From Zygnema cylindricum (Eukaryota > Streptophyta > Zygnematophyceae > Zygnematales > Zygnemataceae), in contig JBBHKE010002523.1 of NCBI GenBank assembly GCA_037447655.1, forward strand, positions 277,618 through 341,617: a DNA stretch of 64,000 nucleotides. The letters are read 5' to 3'. Each line of letters starts with the position of its first letter. Position 1 is the stretch's first letter. The translations under genes were made by a program, and so were the position numbers. Under the pieces are notes generated by a model. The model had not been told where the DNA came from, ran no database searches, and saw only the letters and a program-made list of their open reading frames with translations. Positions 31,763-42,800 of the stretch are shown piece after piece.

Positions 31763-32695
31763 ATGGCAAACCTCTCCTTATCGGGCGCCCTCTCTAAGAA
31801 ATTGGCACCAAAATTCACGCGCCCATTCACGCTGTTGTCACGTGTGGGAGAGGTGGCTTATAAGTTGGATATTCCGACGGAGTGGCATATCCACAATGTC
31901 TTCCATGTTTCCTTGCTAAAACCTTTCAGAAACCCAGATTCGATGTTCCCTAATCGACGGCAAATTACTCCTTTGCCCCTCGTTCACGGTACCTCGGACG
32001 AGTATGAGGTGGAAGAGATACTTCAGTCGCGTCACTCTCAGGATTCCAACGCCAACTAGTATCTGGTGCGTTGGAAGGGCTACGGCGATGAGGACGACTT
32101 TTGGGTGAATGAGAAGGATCTGCATTCTCCTGAGTTGCTGCGCCGGTTTCAGATGAGTGAGGACACTCAACTCCACCGCATGGGCAATCGCAGCGGTCGC
32201 GGTAAAGAAAGGAAGCGCAATGTCGCAACCATCGCAATTATATTAGGGACGCGGCGAAGAAACGTAGCGACGAGGTTACCTCACTTCGGTGATACACAAG
32301 CGCAGCCACCGCAGCGCAACATGAATACGGTACCATCAGAGGAACGCAGCGCCACCGCTGCGCTAACAGGAAAGCGCAACGGCGCAATTGTGTTCCACCA
32401 CATTGGTGACAACGAACCCTTGGTTTCGCCACAGCAGCGCAGTTTTATAAATATTGGACGCTGCGATACCCTCGCACACTGCGACGCTTCACAAAGTCTA
32501 AACGTGAAACCCTCAACCCCCTATAATAAAGCCGCCATCCGCCCTCGCGCCCAGCCTAGTTCAAGCAGCTTAGAGAGCGCTTCACTCTCCACAACCAGCT
32601 TACCCTCCCTTCTCGCACTACCAGAATTATCCGACACCACAACATCCATGGCATCGTCGTCTTCTCCACCGCCTAAAAGACGGAGACTTTTGGGG
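31763..32695 (+). pseudogene. Element E integrase C-terminus, chromodomain and tail
   Basis: KLAPKFTRPFTLLSRVGEVA and HNVFHVSLLKPF are the usual post-core segment. EYEVEEILQSR (about 32010), a stop at 32057-32059, then VRWKGYGDEDDFWVNE form a chromodomain that directs integration to marked chromatin. The following frame (to about 32695) is a Ser/Pro-rich tail of unknown role ending PPPKRRRL, after which fragment F begins. Confidence 0.85.
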
Positions 32696-33624
32696 GCTTG
32701 TTTCAGCCCATACAAAGATTTTATCAGTTTACAGACTGACTTTTCTTTTCTTTTTTCTTCATACATTTCAGGCTGCTGCATATAAATAGTTTCTTCTAAC
32801 TCTCCATGCAAAAAGGCTGTCTTAACATCCATTTTATGTATTTCCATGTTTTCTATAGCAGCTAAACTCAACAAAATTCTGACAGTAGGAAATCTTACGA
32901 CTGGGAGAAGGTTTCCTCAAAGTCAATACCTTCTTTCTGGTTGTACCCTTTGGCCACAAGTCTGGCCTTACATCTTTCGATAGTGTTGTCCGGATTCAGC
33001 TTGAATTTGAAGACCCACTTGCTTCCAATGGCTTTCCTCCATAGAGGCAGGTCCAGCAGCTCCCATGTCTGTGCCTCCATAATCGACTTCATCTCATCGT
33101 TGGCCGCCTCAATCCAGTGGTTTCTCTCCGGTGATGAGAAGGCCTCTTTGATGGTCATAGGCTCCTCTGATGCTCTAGAAAAAACAAAGTGAGAACCGGT
33201 TTGCAGACGACTGCTAGACTTCTTACCCCCCAAAATTATGAGGCCGAAATGGTCGGCAATCTCCGATTTCGTGGTGCTAAAATTGTCGCAGGATCCGAAG
33301 GTGTAGTAGTCTGTTCCTCCGGAGTTTGATGAAGTGGAGAAGCATCCGTAGTAGGAACAAGCGGTGACGTAGCAGAAGGTGTTATGGGAGGGAGTTGCAC
33401 CGGAAAATACACACCTGTTGTTGATGGTGAAAGATGACATACTCTTGCTTTTTGTTTTCCGTTGCCTTATTTATGAGTTTGAACAGATCAACCGAGTCTT
33501 CTTCATCTTTTATCTGAAGATTTCAAGACAGAAAGATTTTTTGTTTATCTAAGACATACACTCTATACCCCTTTGCATTATCATCATACCCCAAGAGAAT
33601 TCCTGCTAAGCCTTTGGCTTCCAT
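32696..33624 (-). mobile_element. Copia fragment F, embedded in the 3' end of element E
   Basis: On the minus strand, the end of integrase (GILLGYDDNAKGYRVYVLD, 33600-33540), a linker, the start of reverse transcriptase (AQTWELLDLPLWRKAIGSKW, 33190-32900) and, after a frameshift, [19 protein letters not shown] and [10 protein letters not shown] (32874-32696). It starts and ends abruptly inside domains and has no LTRs. It separates E's coding tail from the last 121 bp of E's 3' LTR, so part of E's 3' end was lost when F arrived or by a later rearrangement. Confidence 0.85.
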
Positions 33625-33625
33625 T

Positions 33626-33746
33626 AATAAAGCGCCATCTTGTCTGTCATTGCTATGTGCACCTGCTGTTGTTACGGGAGGATCCTTGGAGCTTGCCGCT
33701 GTGCATTGTGGTGTATTGTGGTGCCTATAATTCTTGTCCCTTTTAT
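33626..33746 (+). repeat. Remaining 3' LTR tail of element E
   Basis: AATAAAGCGCCATCTTGTCT to CCCTTTTATA is nearly identical to 27529-27649 of the 5' LTR. Confidence 0.9.
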
Positions 33747-34440
33747 AGAGAAAGAGGGAGAGGCAGATTGAGAGGTAAACAGGAGGAGAGGCATATTGAG
33801 AGAGAGAGGTGGAGAGGCAGCTTGAGAGAGTGAGAGGTGGAGAGGCAGATTGAGATAGAGAGAGGGGGAGAGGCAAATTGATAGGGAAAGAGGTGGAGTT
33901 GCAGATTGATAGAGAGAGAGGGGGAGAGGCAGATTGAGAGAGAGAGAGGTAAGGGTAGAGAGATAGAAGAGGAGGGGGAGAAAGGAAATGGGAAAAATAA
34001 TTAGGGAGAGAGAGAGATTCACAGATAGAGAGAGGCAGATTGATAGGGAGAGAGAGGGGGAAAGGCATATTGATAGGGAGAGAGAGGGGGAGGAAGATTG
34101 ATAGGGAGAGAGAGGGAGAGGCAGATTGAGAGGTTAAGAGGAGGAGAGGCATATTGAGAGAGAGAGAGGTGGAGAGGCAAATTGAGAGAGAGAGAGGGGG
34201 AGAGGCAGATTCATAGGGAAAGAGGGGGAGAGGCAGATTGATAGAGAGAGAGGGGGAGAGGTAGTTTGAGAGAGAGAGAGGTAAGGATAGAGAGATAAAA
34301 GAGGAGTGGGAGAAAGGAAATGGGAAAAATAATTAGGGAGAGAGAGGGATTCACATATTGAGAGAGGCAGATTGATAGGGAGGGAGAGGGCGAGGGGGGG
34401 GAGGGGGGGAGGGGGGGAGGGGAATGTAGACCAAACCTAT
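33747..34440. repeat. Purine minisatellite (gagagagaggggagaggcag type)
   Basis: About 690 bp of variant units such as GGGGGAGAGGCAGATTGATA; the higher-order block containing gtggagaggcagattgagag recurs. Minus-strand Ser/Leu/Pro-rich ORFs here are artefacts. Confidence 0.93.
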
Positions 34441-35818
34441 GGGGAGACGAGGAAGCGTTGAATATGGCGAGGGAGAGGGACACGCAGATCGGAAGAGAGA
34501 CCGCTTTTCACCATAGATTAAGGGAGATAGAGAGGATACTGGGTGGCTGGATGAAGAAATGGCAGTTCGATAGGGAAGAAAGTGGTATGAAATGTGGAAA
34601 AGGCAGTGGTGCTTTCGCTTGCTTCCACGTGAACAAACCCTTAAAATTGGCAAAACGACGCTGAAAGCGTCAGATCACCCTAAAAAACGACTGGTTATGA
34701 TTGGCTAAGAACTGATCCATTCTTTTATGGATCGTCGGCATTTGGCGTTTCCTGTCCCCGAATATCACCAACGCCAAATATTGCTATTTTATTCTATTAA
34801 ATTCAAATAATAACTTTAATTAAGGGTTTTTTGGCACATCGACCCCGTATTAACATAAACGTTTACTTTATTTTGTCATGGACACCATATTACAATTGAC
34901 ATCTATACTAAATGGATCCATTTTCACCTTAATACCATAAACTTTTACGCTAAGTGAACCATAACCATAAAATAGCATTAATAATAACTATAACTGCTTA
35001 CAAGGAACCTAATTAGGAGTTGAAACCCTATATACGAAAGTTACAGTAATACGCTGGCACAACATTGCATTCAGTTACGGTCATTTACAGAAAAAAAATG
35101 ACTTTCCTAAGGTGAATATGTTTGACTTTCACACTGTCGACCATGTGGTTGTTGGTCAAACATGTGCGAACAGAATTTTTTACGACCCGTGTTGAACACC
35201 TTTTAAGACCGCAGATTCTCATGTGTCCGCGGCAATTAAACACAATGAATTGTACCTTTTTACTTACAAATGTACGTTTTTGTACGGTCTGACACTGTCT
35301 GTACACCACACTATTTATATGATGACGTACTTCAAATTTGTACGGTACCAACAAATTAACCTTAAACAGAGTAAAGAAAAAAATAGAATGAACTACGCTA
35401 ATGGAGAATAAAAAAAAAAAAAAGCGGGACGGTATTAGCGTACACAACGCTAATAGCGATTGGCGGTGTAGTGATTAGCGGGAAAACCGGAAAAGTCTTT
35501 TATATTTGTTGTACGGCTATTTTGCTCGTACTGACATTTGTCGGTTGGACTGTACTATTGTCAATTATGCTGTCGTTTAGAGAGATTTGTCTGTTTTAGT
35601 ATTATATCGCGTTCGACAAAAAAATAATATGTTTATATTACCACAATAGCCGGCGTACAATACGAAGCTTTTTTACACTTGCGAAACGTTCGTTGATGGG
35701 CACTTATGGAACTTTGACATCTGTAAGCGTCCAATCCATCATGGATAAAGTCAAGAAAGTCAAATATAAAAAATATGACGTGTTTATGTGGGAAAGCTTT
35801 TGACTTTTTTGACAGCTA
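34441..35818. other. Intergenic, no supported gene
   Basis: Contains a 68-codon ORF at 34458-34664 with no recognisable domain, a small hairpin (GATCCAT..ATGGATC, about 34717-34736) and AT-rich DNA. At 35426-35470 an isolated end of the M1 repeat (ACGCTAATAGCGATTGGCGG) is visible. Confidence 0.5.
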
Positions 35819-36356
35819 CACCGCGCATCGTTATTAGTGTCAACGACACTAACTTGGGTTCTTAAAATTTTGATTTTTTTCCTCAAATAGGATACATGAT
35901 TTTAATTTTTCCTTGACGTTAATTAAGGTACCGTACAAAATAGCGTAAAGGACGAATTACAATAATATCTAAATAGTGTGGTGCACGGTCGATGTCAGAC
36001 CGTACATAAATGTACCTTTTCAACTGAAAATTTTATAAAAAATGAGTTAACTCAGACGCGCACGCATAGGATCGTGAGCTGAAAAAACAGGATTGTTCTG
36101 ACACGTAAATTAGTCTTACTGTACGGATATTTAAATTTCAGGACGGCGAATGATTTTTAATATTCTGTACGGATACATATATTAATGTATATAATCGTAC
36201 GACGAATATTCCATTTTTGCTATTCCCAAATTAGCATAAACGCCGAAATTAGAATACACCTTTATAAAAAAAAAAAAAAAAATCTTAATTAGCGTCAATG
36301 ACGGTATATTTATTTCAACACTATTTAAACTTTGACACTAATAACGATGCGCGGTG
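35819..36356. mobile_element. M1 small TIR element with TA duplication, copy 1
   Basis: A perfect 25-bp inverted terminus (first 20: CACCGCGCATCGTTATTAGT) at 35819-35843 and 36332-36356, flanked by TA on both sides. It is 538 bp and AT-rich, with no ORF. A TA target suggests mobilisation by a Tc1/mariner-type transposase. Confidence 0.8.
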
Positions 36357-36664
36357 TAAAGTAACTTTCAAAACACGCTTTTCAAAAACACGTTTTGACA
36401 ACAAAGATTATATCTGATTTTCAGACACGGAAGATCTCGAACGGTCGAGTGTCAAATAATCAGCGGCAAAGAGCCAGTTTTGACCATGTGTCGGGACACG
36501 TGTGACGCATACAGCCATTAATAACTAGCACGAGTGCAGTTCGACAAAAAAGGACGAGAATATATTTGAAACTTTTATTATTGTGCAGGTGCACCACGGT
36601 ACTCGTGTCAGCATCCCACTTGAAAGTCTTTTTGGATCAACTCCTAAGTTCGGTATGAAACATA
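36357..36664. other. Intergenic
   Basis: AT-rich spacer between M1 copy 1 and M2 copy 1; nothing recognised. Confidence 0.4.
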
Positions 36665-37143
36665 GTTCAAAAGTAGGCGTTTTTATGGTAGGCCTTTGGT
36701 AAGCGCACAAAAATTGGCACAAAACTCGTTGTATGTGCGATTGTGCACACTCTGGTACGCACGTACGAATCTGACGTATGATCATAGTACAGTGCACGCT
36801 GCCGGACGAAATTTTTCAGCGAACAGACGCGGCGTAGGATGAGTTGTGTTATGGGCTTTTCATGTGATCTTCTTAGATCACTACTTTGATCAACGACCGT
36901 CCGATCGTCCAAATCTGACAGTTTAAATAAAAAATATCTCAGAACTCACAGAAAAAAAAAATTGTCCAAATGTTTTTCGAAATTTAGACATGACGTGTAA
37001 TTCTCTATGGATCGATGTGCAACTCAACCCTATTACTATTATTTTTCATTTTGCGACCAATACAATATGGGTCGTAAGGTCATATTGTATGTTTTACATA
37101 CAATAGGCATATTTTATGGGCCTACTTTCACCTACTTTTGAAC
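36665..37143. mobile_element. M2 small TIR element, copy 1
   Basis: Inverted termini GTTCAAAAGTAGG (36665-36677) and CCTACTTTTGAAC (37131-37143). Its interior shares GATCTTCTTAGATC and the arrangement of TACAATATGG/CATATTGTA with M2 copy 2 at 56639-56926, in the opposite orientation. Flanks read CATA on both sides, so the duplication is TA or CATA. Confidence 0.72.
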
Positions 37144-38679
37144 CATAGTATGAAATCGCTACAGTGAGGTACGGACTGTACGGTAGTGACCAATATCCTC
37201 TTGCAGACGTGAAGACTAAAATGAACCTCAGATTTTTACATACAGCCATCGTGTCCTTTCTAACAAATATCCATGTACGACACATGGGCAATAACGTATC
37301 GCGGCAAAAGGAATCAGTTACTGTACTGTTCAAGGATACAAAATTGCGTGCGATATTTAATTAGTACGACGATACACGATTTGGAAACTGTAAATACTAC
37401 ACCGTGAATTGCTATATTTACATGTAAGGTATACCTAGACTGTACTTACTACCATAACATAACGCGCTACTAACAGTATGTCGTAAAAAGGGACACCAAG
37501 CTCTACCATTATTTGGCGCTACGCTACACCGTACCCCTCTTATTATGTTAGTAACACTAAATCCGCGCCCCTAAAATTTAACCATCGAACTTAAAATAGA
37601 ATTTAATGAATTTATTTATTTATTAATGTTTATAGTTACTGTTTAATTAGCGTTAATGACATTAATATGGCCGACTATTAAATAATGTAATGTAGTAACT
37701 GTGGTGTTAAGTACTAAAATTGCTGATTTTTAACAAATCGTACAAAAAAAGGGTCAAATAAAGGCGTCTAGAAGTGAAAGAGAGTCCACCTTGAAACTTT
37801 GTTACTGTTAAAAATTAATTAATGCAGAGAAACAATTGGTGCTATTTACTCTATTTTGGGTTCAAGAGCCTAACGCCAACAAAATTAACGCTAATTTATA
37901 CACCTAACACTAATTTGGATACACATTACCATATTGTAGTTGCGATGGTTTAACTTCGCATATTCGACAGTTGGACATGTGAGAACAAGTTCTCGCAATT
38001 TTTCCTTGTCTTTGTGACTAACAATGAAATATGAGTGAGCTTTTACGTGGCAACGCACTCAATTTCACGTGGCAACGCTTTTATCTAACACTTATTCTGT
38101 ATGTTTGTAAGAAATAATGAGCAGTTTTATCATGTACAAGACACATTTTATACATGACAGTGTTAAATAACAGTCGGAATTAGAGTAATTAATGATGGTT
38201 TCACAGTACATATATAAAGTAAAATAAAAATTAAAGTTATTAATTTTATTTTAGCTTCGGGGGTCAAAATTTTGGGGCGCCAAATCGGCGTTATTAACCA
38301 TCATAGCAACTCATGGTGTTGACACAGAAGAGCGCACTCAAATTTCGTTCCTATTATTAAAGACGGGAGGAATCACTCTAGCTTGTGAACACAATCTGTA
38401 GCGGCTAAACTATAGGAATGTGTATCCCAGTTAGTGCTAGATGAATAAATTAACATTAATGTTTTGTTCGTGTTATGTCGTTTAGCCCCAAATAAAGTTA
38501 TTGCACATTTAATTTCTCTAAACTAATTATTTATTTCCATTATATGTGATTCACGGTGTACTGATCTGTAGCGTATCGATAAACATTTAGATAAAAATAA
38601 TATTGGAAAGAGATCGCAAAAAAACAAATACGCTACCAAATGAGTACTGCGATACAATTTTGCACGCTCTAGAGTAGGT
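37144..38679. other. Intergenic, AT-rich, no supported gene
   Basis: Scattered M1-like ends (CTACACCGTGAATTGC near 37398; CTACACCGTACCCC near 37523) and a small doubling ACGTGGCAACGC (38045, 38070). No ORF with a recognisable domain. Confidence 0.5.
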
Positions 38680-39815
38680 TAGGGTATGTGCCCATGGGTT
38701 AAAGTATTGTGTGTTTTTTGTCGTTTTCCTCCAAAATTTTATTTTCAATGATAAAATCTTTTGCTATACGAAAAAAATGCTTTCACCACAATGTAATGAA
38801 CGTCATCTTGATACTTGTATTATACTCCATATTTGTCGTCTTTTGTACTCATTTTGTCATTTAACTCTTTTCGACCCTCGGGCACGCGAATCCTGCTCAT
38901 TAAAAAACTTCATAGAAAATCACTTCTCGAGGTGATTTTAGTTAAAGTATCACAAGAACAAAGAATGGAAAAACTTCCATGCACGTGCCATACGAGTGGG
39001 AAAATTTTAGCACAAGGGAGAGTGTGCGCTATTTTTTTCCTTGCACGTCATGTGCATGCACTGAAATAATTGCAAGGGTCCCAAAATTCCACTTTCATTC
39101 GCGGGTCCTTTGCGAAATTTTACGCTATCATCGCCTCGCACTCTCCCTTTCACACCATCGTGTTTTCTCACAATTAAGGGATTTAAACACAGCAATACGG
39201 GTATGAAATGAAAGAGCTTTGAAAAATATTTCTGATGACTACCTTTAACCATATTTTGATGGCAAATCGAGTGAAAAAAGTCGAAAAAACGAAATGTGTA
39301 AACCATGGCAAAAAGTTATTGAATTAGTGATGTTGACGTTGTCACAAGTGAGCATGATGTCACAACGTCACAAAACCTTAGACATCTACAATGTCACAAA
39401 AAACTAGAAGTCTACAACCTTTACCAATTTTTTTAGACGTCACCAATTGTGGGAAGTTTCATAGTTGTTTTCAGTCGGCATTAATTGTACCTACGTCTAC
39501 AGCCATCACATTTCAAAGTTTCAATTTTCATTGTCGCACATTGGAACGCGCTTTGAAGTCGTACGGAGAATCTTCACTAAAATCGAAAGTAACACTGCAA
39601 AGTCCTACCGTACATGCGCACATACCCTTTTAGTCGCGCCAAAATTTTCTCACGCATACACGTGAAACCGAATTTTAACATAATCCAAAACACGTTTGTT
39701 TCTCCGCGTAAAGCAAAAAGTAATTCCGTTCCCTCTTCTTCACCGTCTCTCTCTCTTTCCTTGTCTCTCTCTTTCCCCGTCTCTCTCTCTCTTTCCCTCC
39801 TTTCTCTCCTTTCCT
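38680..39815 (+). repeat. Dispersed repeat R1, copy 3, ending in a CT tract before the CG-1 gene
   Basis: Aligns with 17671-18560 over most of its length (see copy 1 landmarks) and ends with (ctctctttcc)n at about 39735-39815, immediately upstream of the ATG at 39823. In this copy the repeat therefore occupies the promoter and leader position of the CG-1 gene. Confidence 0.65.
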
Positions 39816-39822
39816 TCAAAGT

Positions 39823-42800
39823 ATGGATTGCAATATGGATTATAAGATTCATCCCCTTTTGATTCGACTTTTGAGCATTGTGCAATCCAATACGACCGAA
39901 TTATGCAAAATTCGTTTGTTATTTAACAAATTCGAGGAAAATATTCCAAATAATGTGGAAAATATAACGGATTTTCAGAAGAATTATGAAACTACTTCCC
40001 CAAAGACTAAAAACTCGTTTGAAAAAACAGAAAGTAAGTTTAGGATTTTCTACTATTTTTATAAGATAAAAGACCCAATATATCTTTTTTTTCTTCTATT
40101 TGTAGTTGTATGTATTAATTCTTGGAATCTTTCTAACTAGTTCTACTTACACTTTTAAATCTACCTGGATGATCTCCACTTATCAGAAGTTACCTAGATT
40201 AGTCGTTCCTCCATTTAGTGCGCTTTACACGCTTGAGTTCATCTATAAAACTCAAGCGCCTCACTTGTTTCTTTAACTTTTTAATCAATACTGAACTCAA
40301 AGTTCACGACAGTCTTTACTGTCATTTTTCTTTTTTATGTACTTTGTACTTTTGTTTGTCTTTTGTTTTAAATCTTTCTTTTTATGGCTGCTAACTTATT
40401 AGGTTATGGGCCCACAGCTTGGGCCGTGTCAAACTCAGTACATAAGTTTAAAGGACAAGACTTTTACAACTGGAAATTTCTAATCCAGCATCTATTCAGT
40501 TTTGAGAAATTATGGGGCCACGTCATAAGAGACATCATCATTCCAATTCTGCCAGATGAGAATGACGATGATTTTGCGCCCACCCAGACTGGAATCATTG
40601 CGTGGAAAGAAAAAGACTTGTCGCGCTGTCGCGTCTCATATTGTCGCTGGATGAACAATTGCAAATCTTGTGCGAAGCGCCACAACCACAAATGAAGCGT
40701 GGCTACTTTTATGCGCTGCGTATGAAAGCGACACGTGGCCGCATCGCTTGGCCTTTCGACAAGAATTTATTCTCTTTGAAAAGGATATGTTTGAAGACAT
40801 GGTGTCGTTTATACAAAAAGTACAATCATACGCTGGTCGTTTAAAATGTATTAATTATCCTGTGACGCATGAAGATCTTATCAGCGTGATTTTGGTAGGA
40901 TTGCCGCCTAGTTTTGAATCTTTTGTTGGTACTGTTGAAAAAAATCTTGCGAATGTCTCCTTACCTGATCTAACCAATCAACTTGTCTACGAAGATAACA
41001 GACAAAAAATAAAAAAACATGTTACATTATCTGATTCCACAACACTAACTACTTTTGTTTCAAAAAAATCTTTTACAGGTGTTGCAAGATCTTCCACTTT
41101 TTGCAGATACTGCAAAGAGAAAGATCATTTAATCTACGCGTGTCCAGTTCTCGCTCGTAAACGTGAACGTGCGACAGCCGGTGGCGGGGCGGTTAAAATA
41201 AATACAATGCTCCAAATCCAAGAGAGCCGCCCAATCCGCCTGTCGCGTACAATCCTAATGGACACCCGACAGAGGCATTCATTTCTCCTTCGTACGGTCC
41301 TTACGGGCCACCTCCCCCTTGGTACAACATGTCGCCACATTTTCAACTTGCGCCAACTATACCTCCTCCACTCCTTCAGACTGACGAAACGAATCCGGAC
41401 GTACTGCCTACTTACCACACCAATTCTGTACCTGCTCCCATCCCTCCAATGGACTATGGGTACGCATTCAATGCTTCAGGTAACAATCATGATTGGTTAA
41501 TAGATTTTGGTGCTTCCCACCACATGTCATGTTCTAAATCTATCATGACAAATCTTGTTATGCTTTCTGCTCCTTTAAACATTTTACTTGGAAATAACTC
41601 TGTCCTATCTTCAAATTTTGTTGGACAGGTGGTCATAAATCCTAATAGTTCCGAGCCACTCATTTTGGAGAACATTTACTATGTTCCCTTCCTCAATAAA
41701 AATCTTTTTTTTTTGTGGGTACGGCACTCAAAAATGGTAGTTTTGGAGTCATTTACGAAATCGACGTCCAGTTTTTTTCGTCAAACCATATTTCCCTTAG
41801 AAAGGGGATTAAATGTGGTAATCTCTACGTGTTAAAATCTTTTAAAAATTTAGCACATGCAAATGTAGCAAATTCTTCTCCTTCCTCCTTTTGTTTTCAC
41901 AAATGGCATTTACGATATGGCCATCTAAATATGCAAAGTTTAGCATCTCTTAGTAAAGGCCTTGTTTTAGGCTTAGATTCATTTGATGCAAAACATCTTG
42001 ACTTTTGCTATGGATGTATTATTGGCAAGATGTCTCAATTACCTTTTCCAACAAGCTTTTCTGAATCAAATTCTCCTCTTGATCTAATTTCAAGTGATGT
42101 ATGTGGACCTAAGCGGGTACCAAGTTTAAGTGGATTTGTGTTCTTCATTACTTTTATTGATGATTATTCACGATTCACTCATGTACATCTCATGAAAAAT
42201 AAGTCTGAGGCTTTTACTCATTTCAAACATTTTAAGTCCCTCGTTGAAAATCAATTTTCCTCTTGAATAAAAATGCTAAGAAGTGATAATGGTGGGGAAT
42301 ATATGTCGCATGAATTTACGGAATTTTTAGCATCATGTGGCATAATTCATGAATTGTCTGCCCCACATACACCTCAACAAAATGGGGATGCCAAAAGACT
42401 TAACCGAACTCTTGTCGATATGGCTCGATCAATGATGCATTTTGCTTCGTTACCTCAATCTTTTTGGGCCGAAGCATTACTAACGGCTTGTTATGTTCGT
42501 AATAGGTCACCCACATCAGCTCTAAAAAACAAGACTCTTTTTGAGGCATGGCATAAAAAGAAACCAAATGTCTCTCACTTGCGCATTTTTGGAAGTGAAG
42601 CCTACTACAAAAATCTTACAAATATCGATGGAAAATGGGGTGCAAAAGCCATCAAAGGTATAATTGTTGGTTACGCCCCCTATTCCAAAGCGTATCGATT
42701 TATTGTCTTAAAACACATCGTATAATTATTTCACGTGACGTCATTTTTAATGAAGACCCCCTTATTCACCACCTCGTACCAAATCTCCCTGTCACACTTG

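Larger units (their letters stand above)
27156..33746 (+). mobile_element. Ty3/gypsy chromovirus element E (decayed)
   Basis: Gene order gag, protease, reverse transcriptase, RNase H, integrase, chromodomain is that of Ty3/gypsy chromoviruses. The primer site is TGGTATCGGAGC (27651-27662), one base off the usual initiator tRNA-Met 3'-end site, so E primes differently from the copia elements here. The 5' LTR ends at 27649; its start (TGTAACAAGA, 27156) is inferred from the usual TG and could lie anywhere between 27018 and 27160. The last 121 bp of the 3' LTR survive at 33626-33746, while copia fragment F (32696-33624) fills the space before it. Confidence 0.88.

Noticed and set aside
33523-34483. 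Minus-strand Ser/Leu/Pro-rich ORFs
   Set aside because: Translation of the purine minisatellite; no conserved domain.
40034-40140. Hydrophobic extension of the 39823 ORF, looking like a membrane segment
   Set aside because: It follows a good GTAAGT donor in phase with the next exon and is therefore read as intron, partly inside element D.
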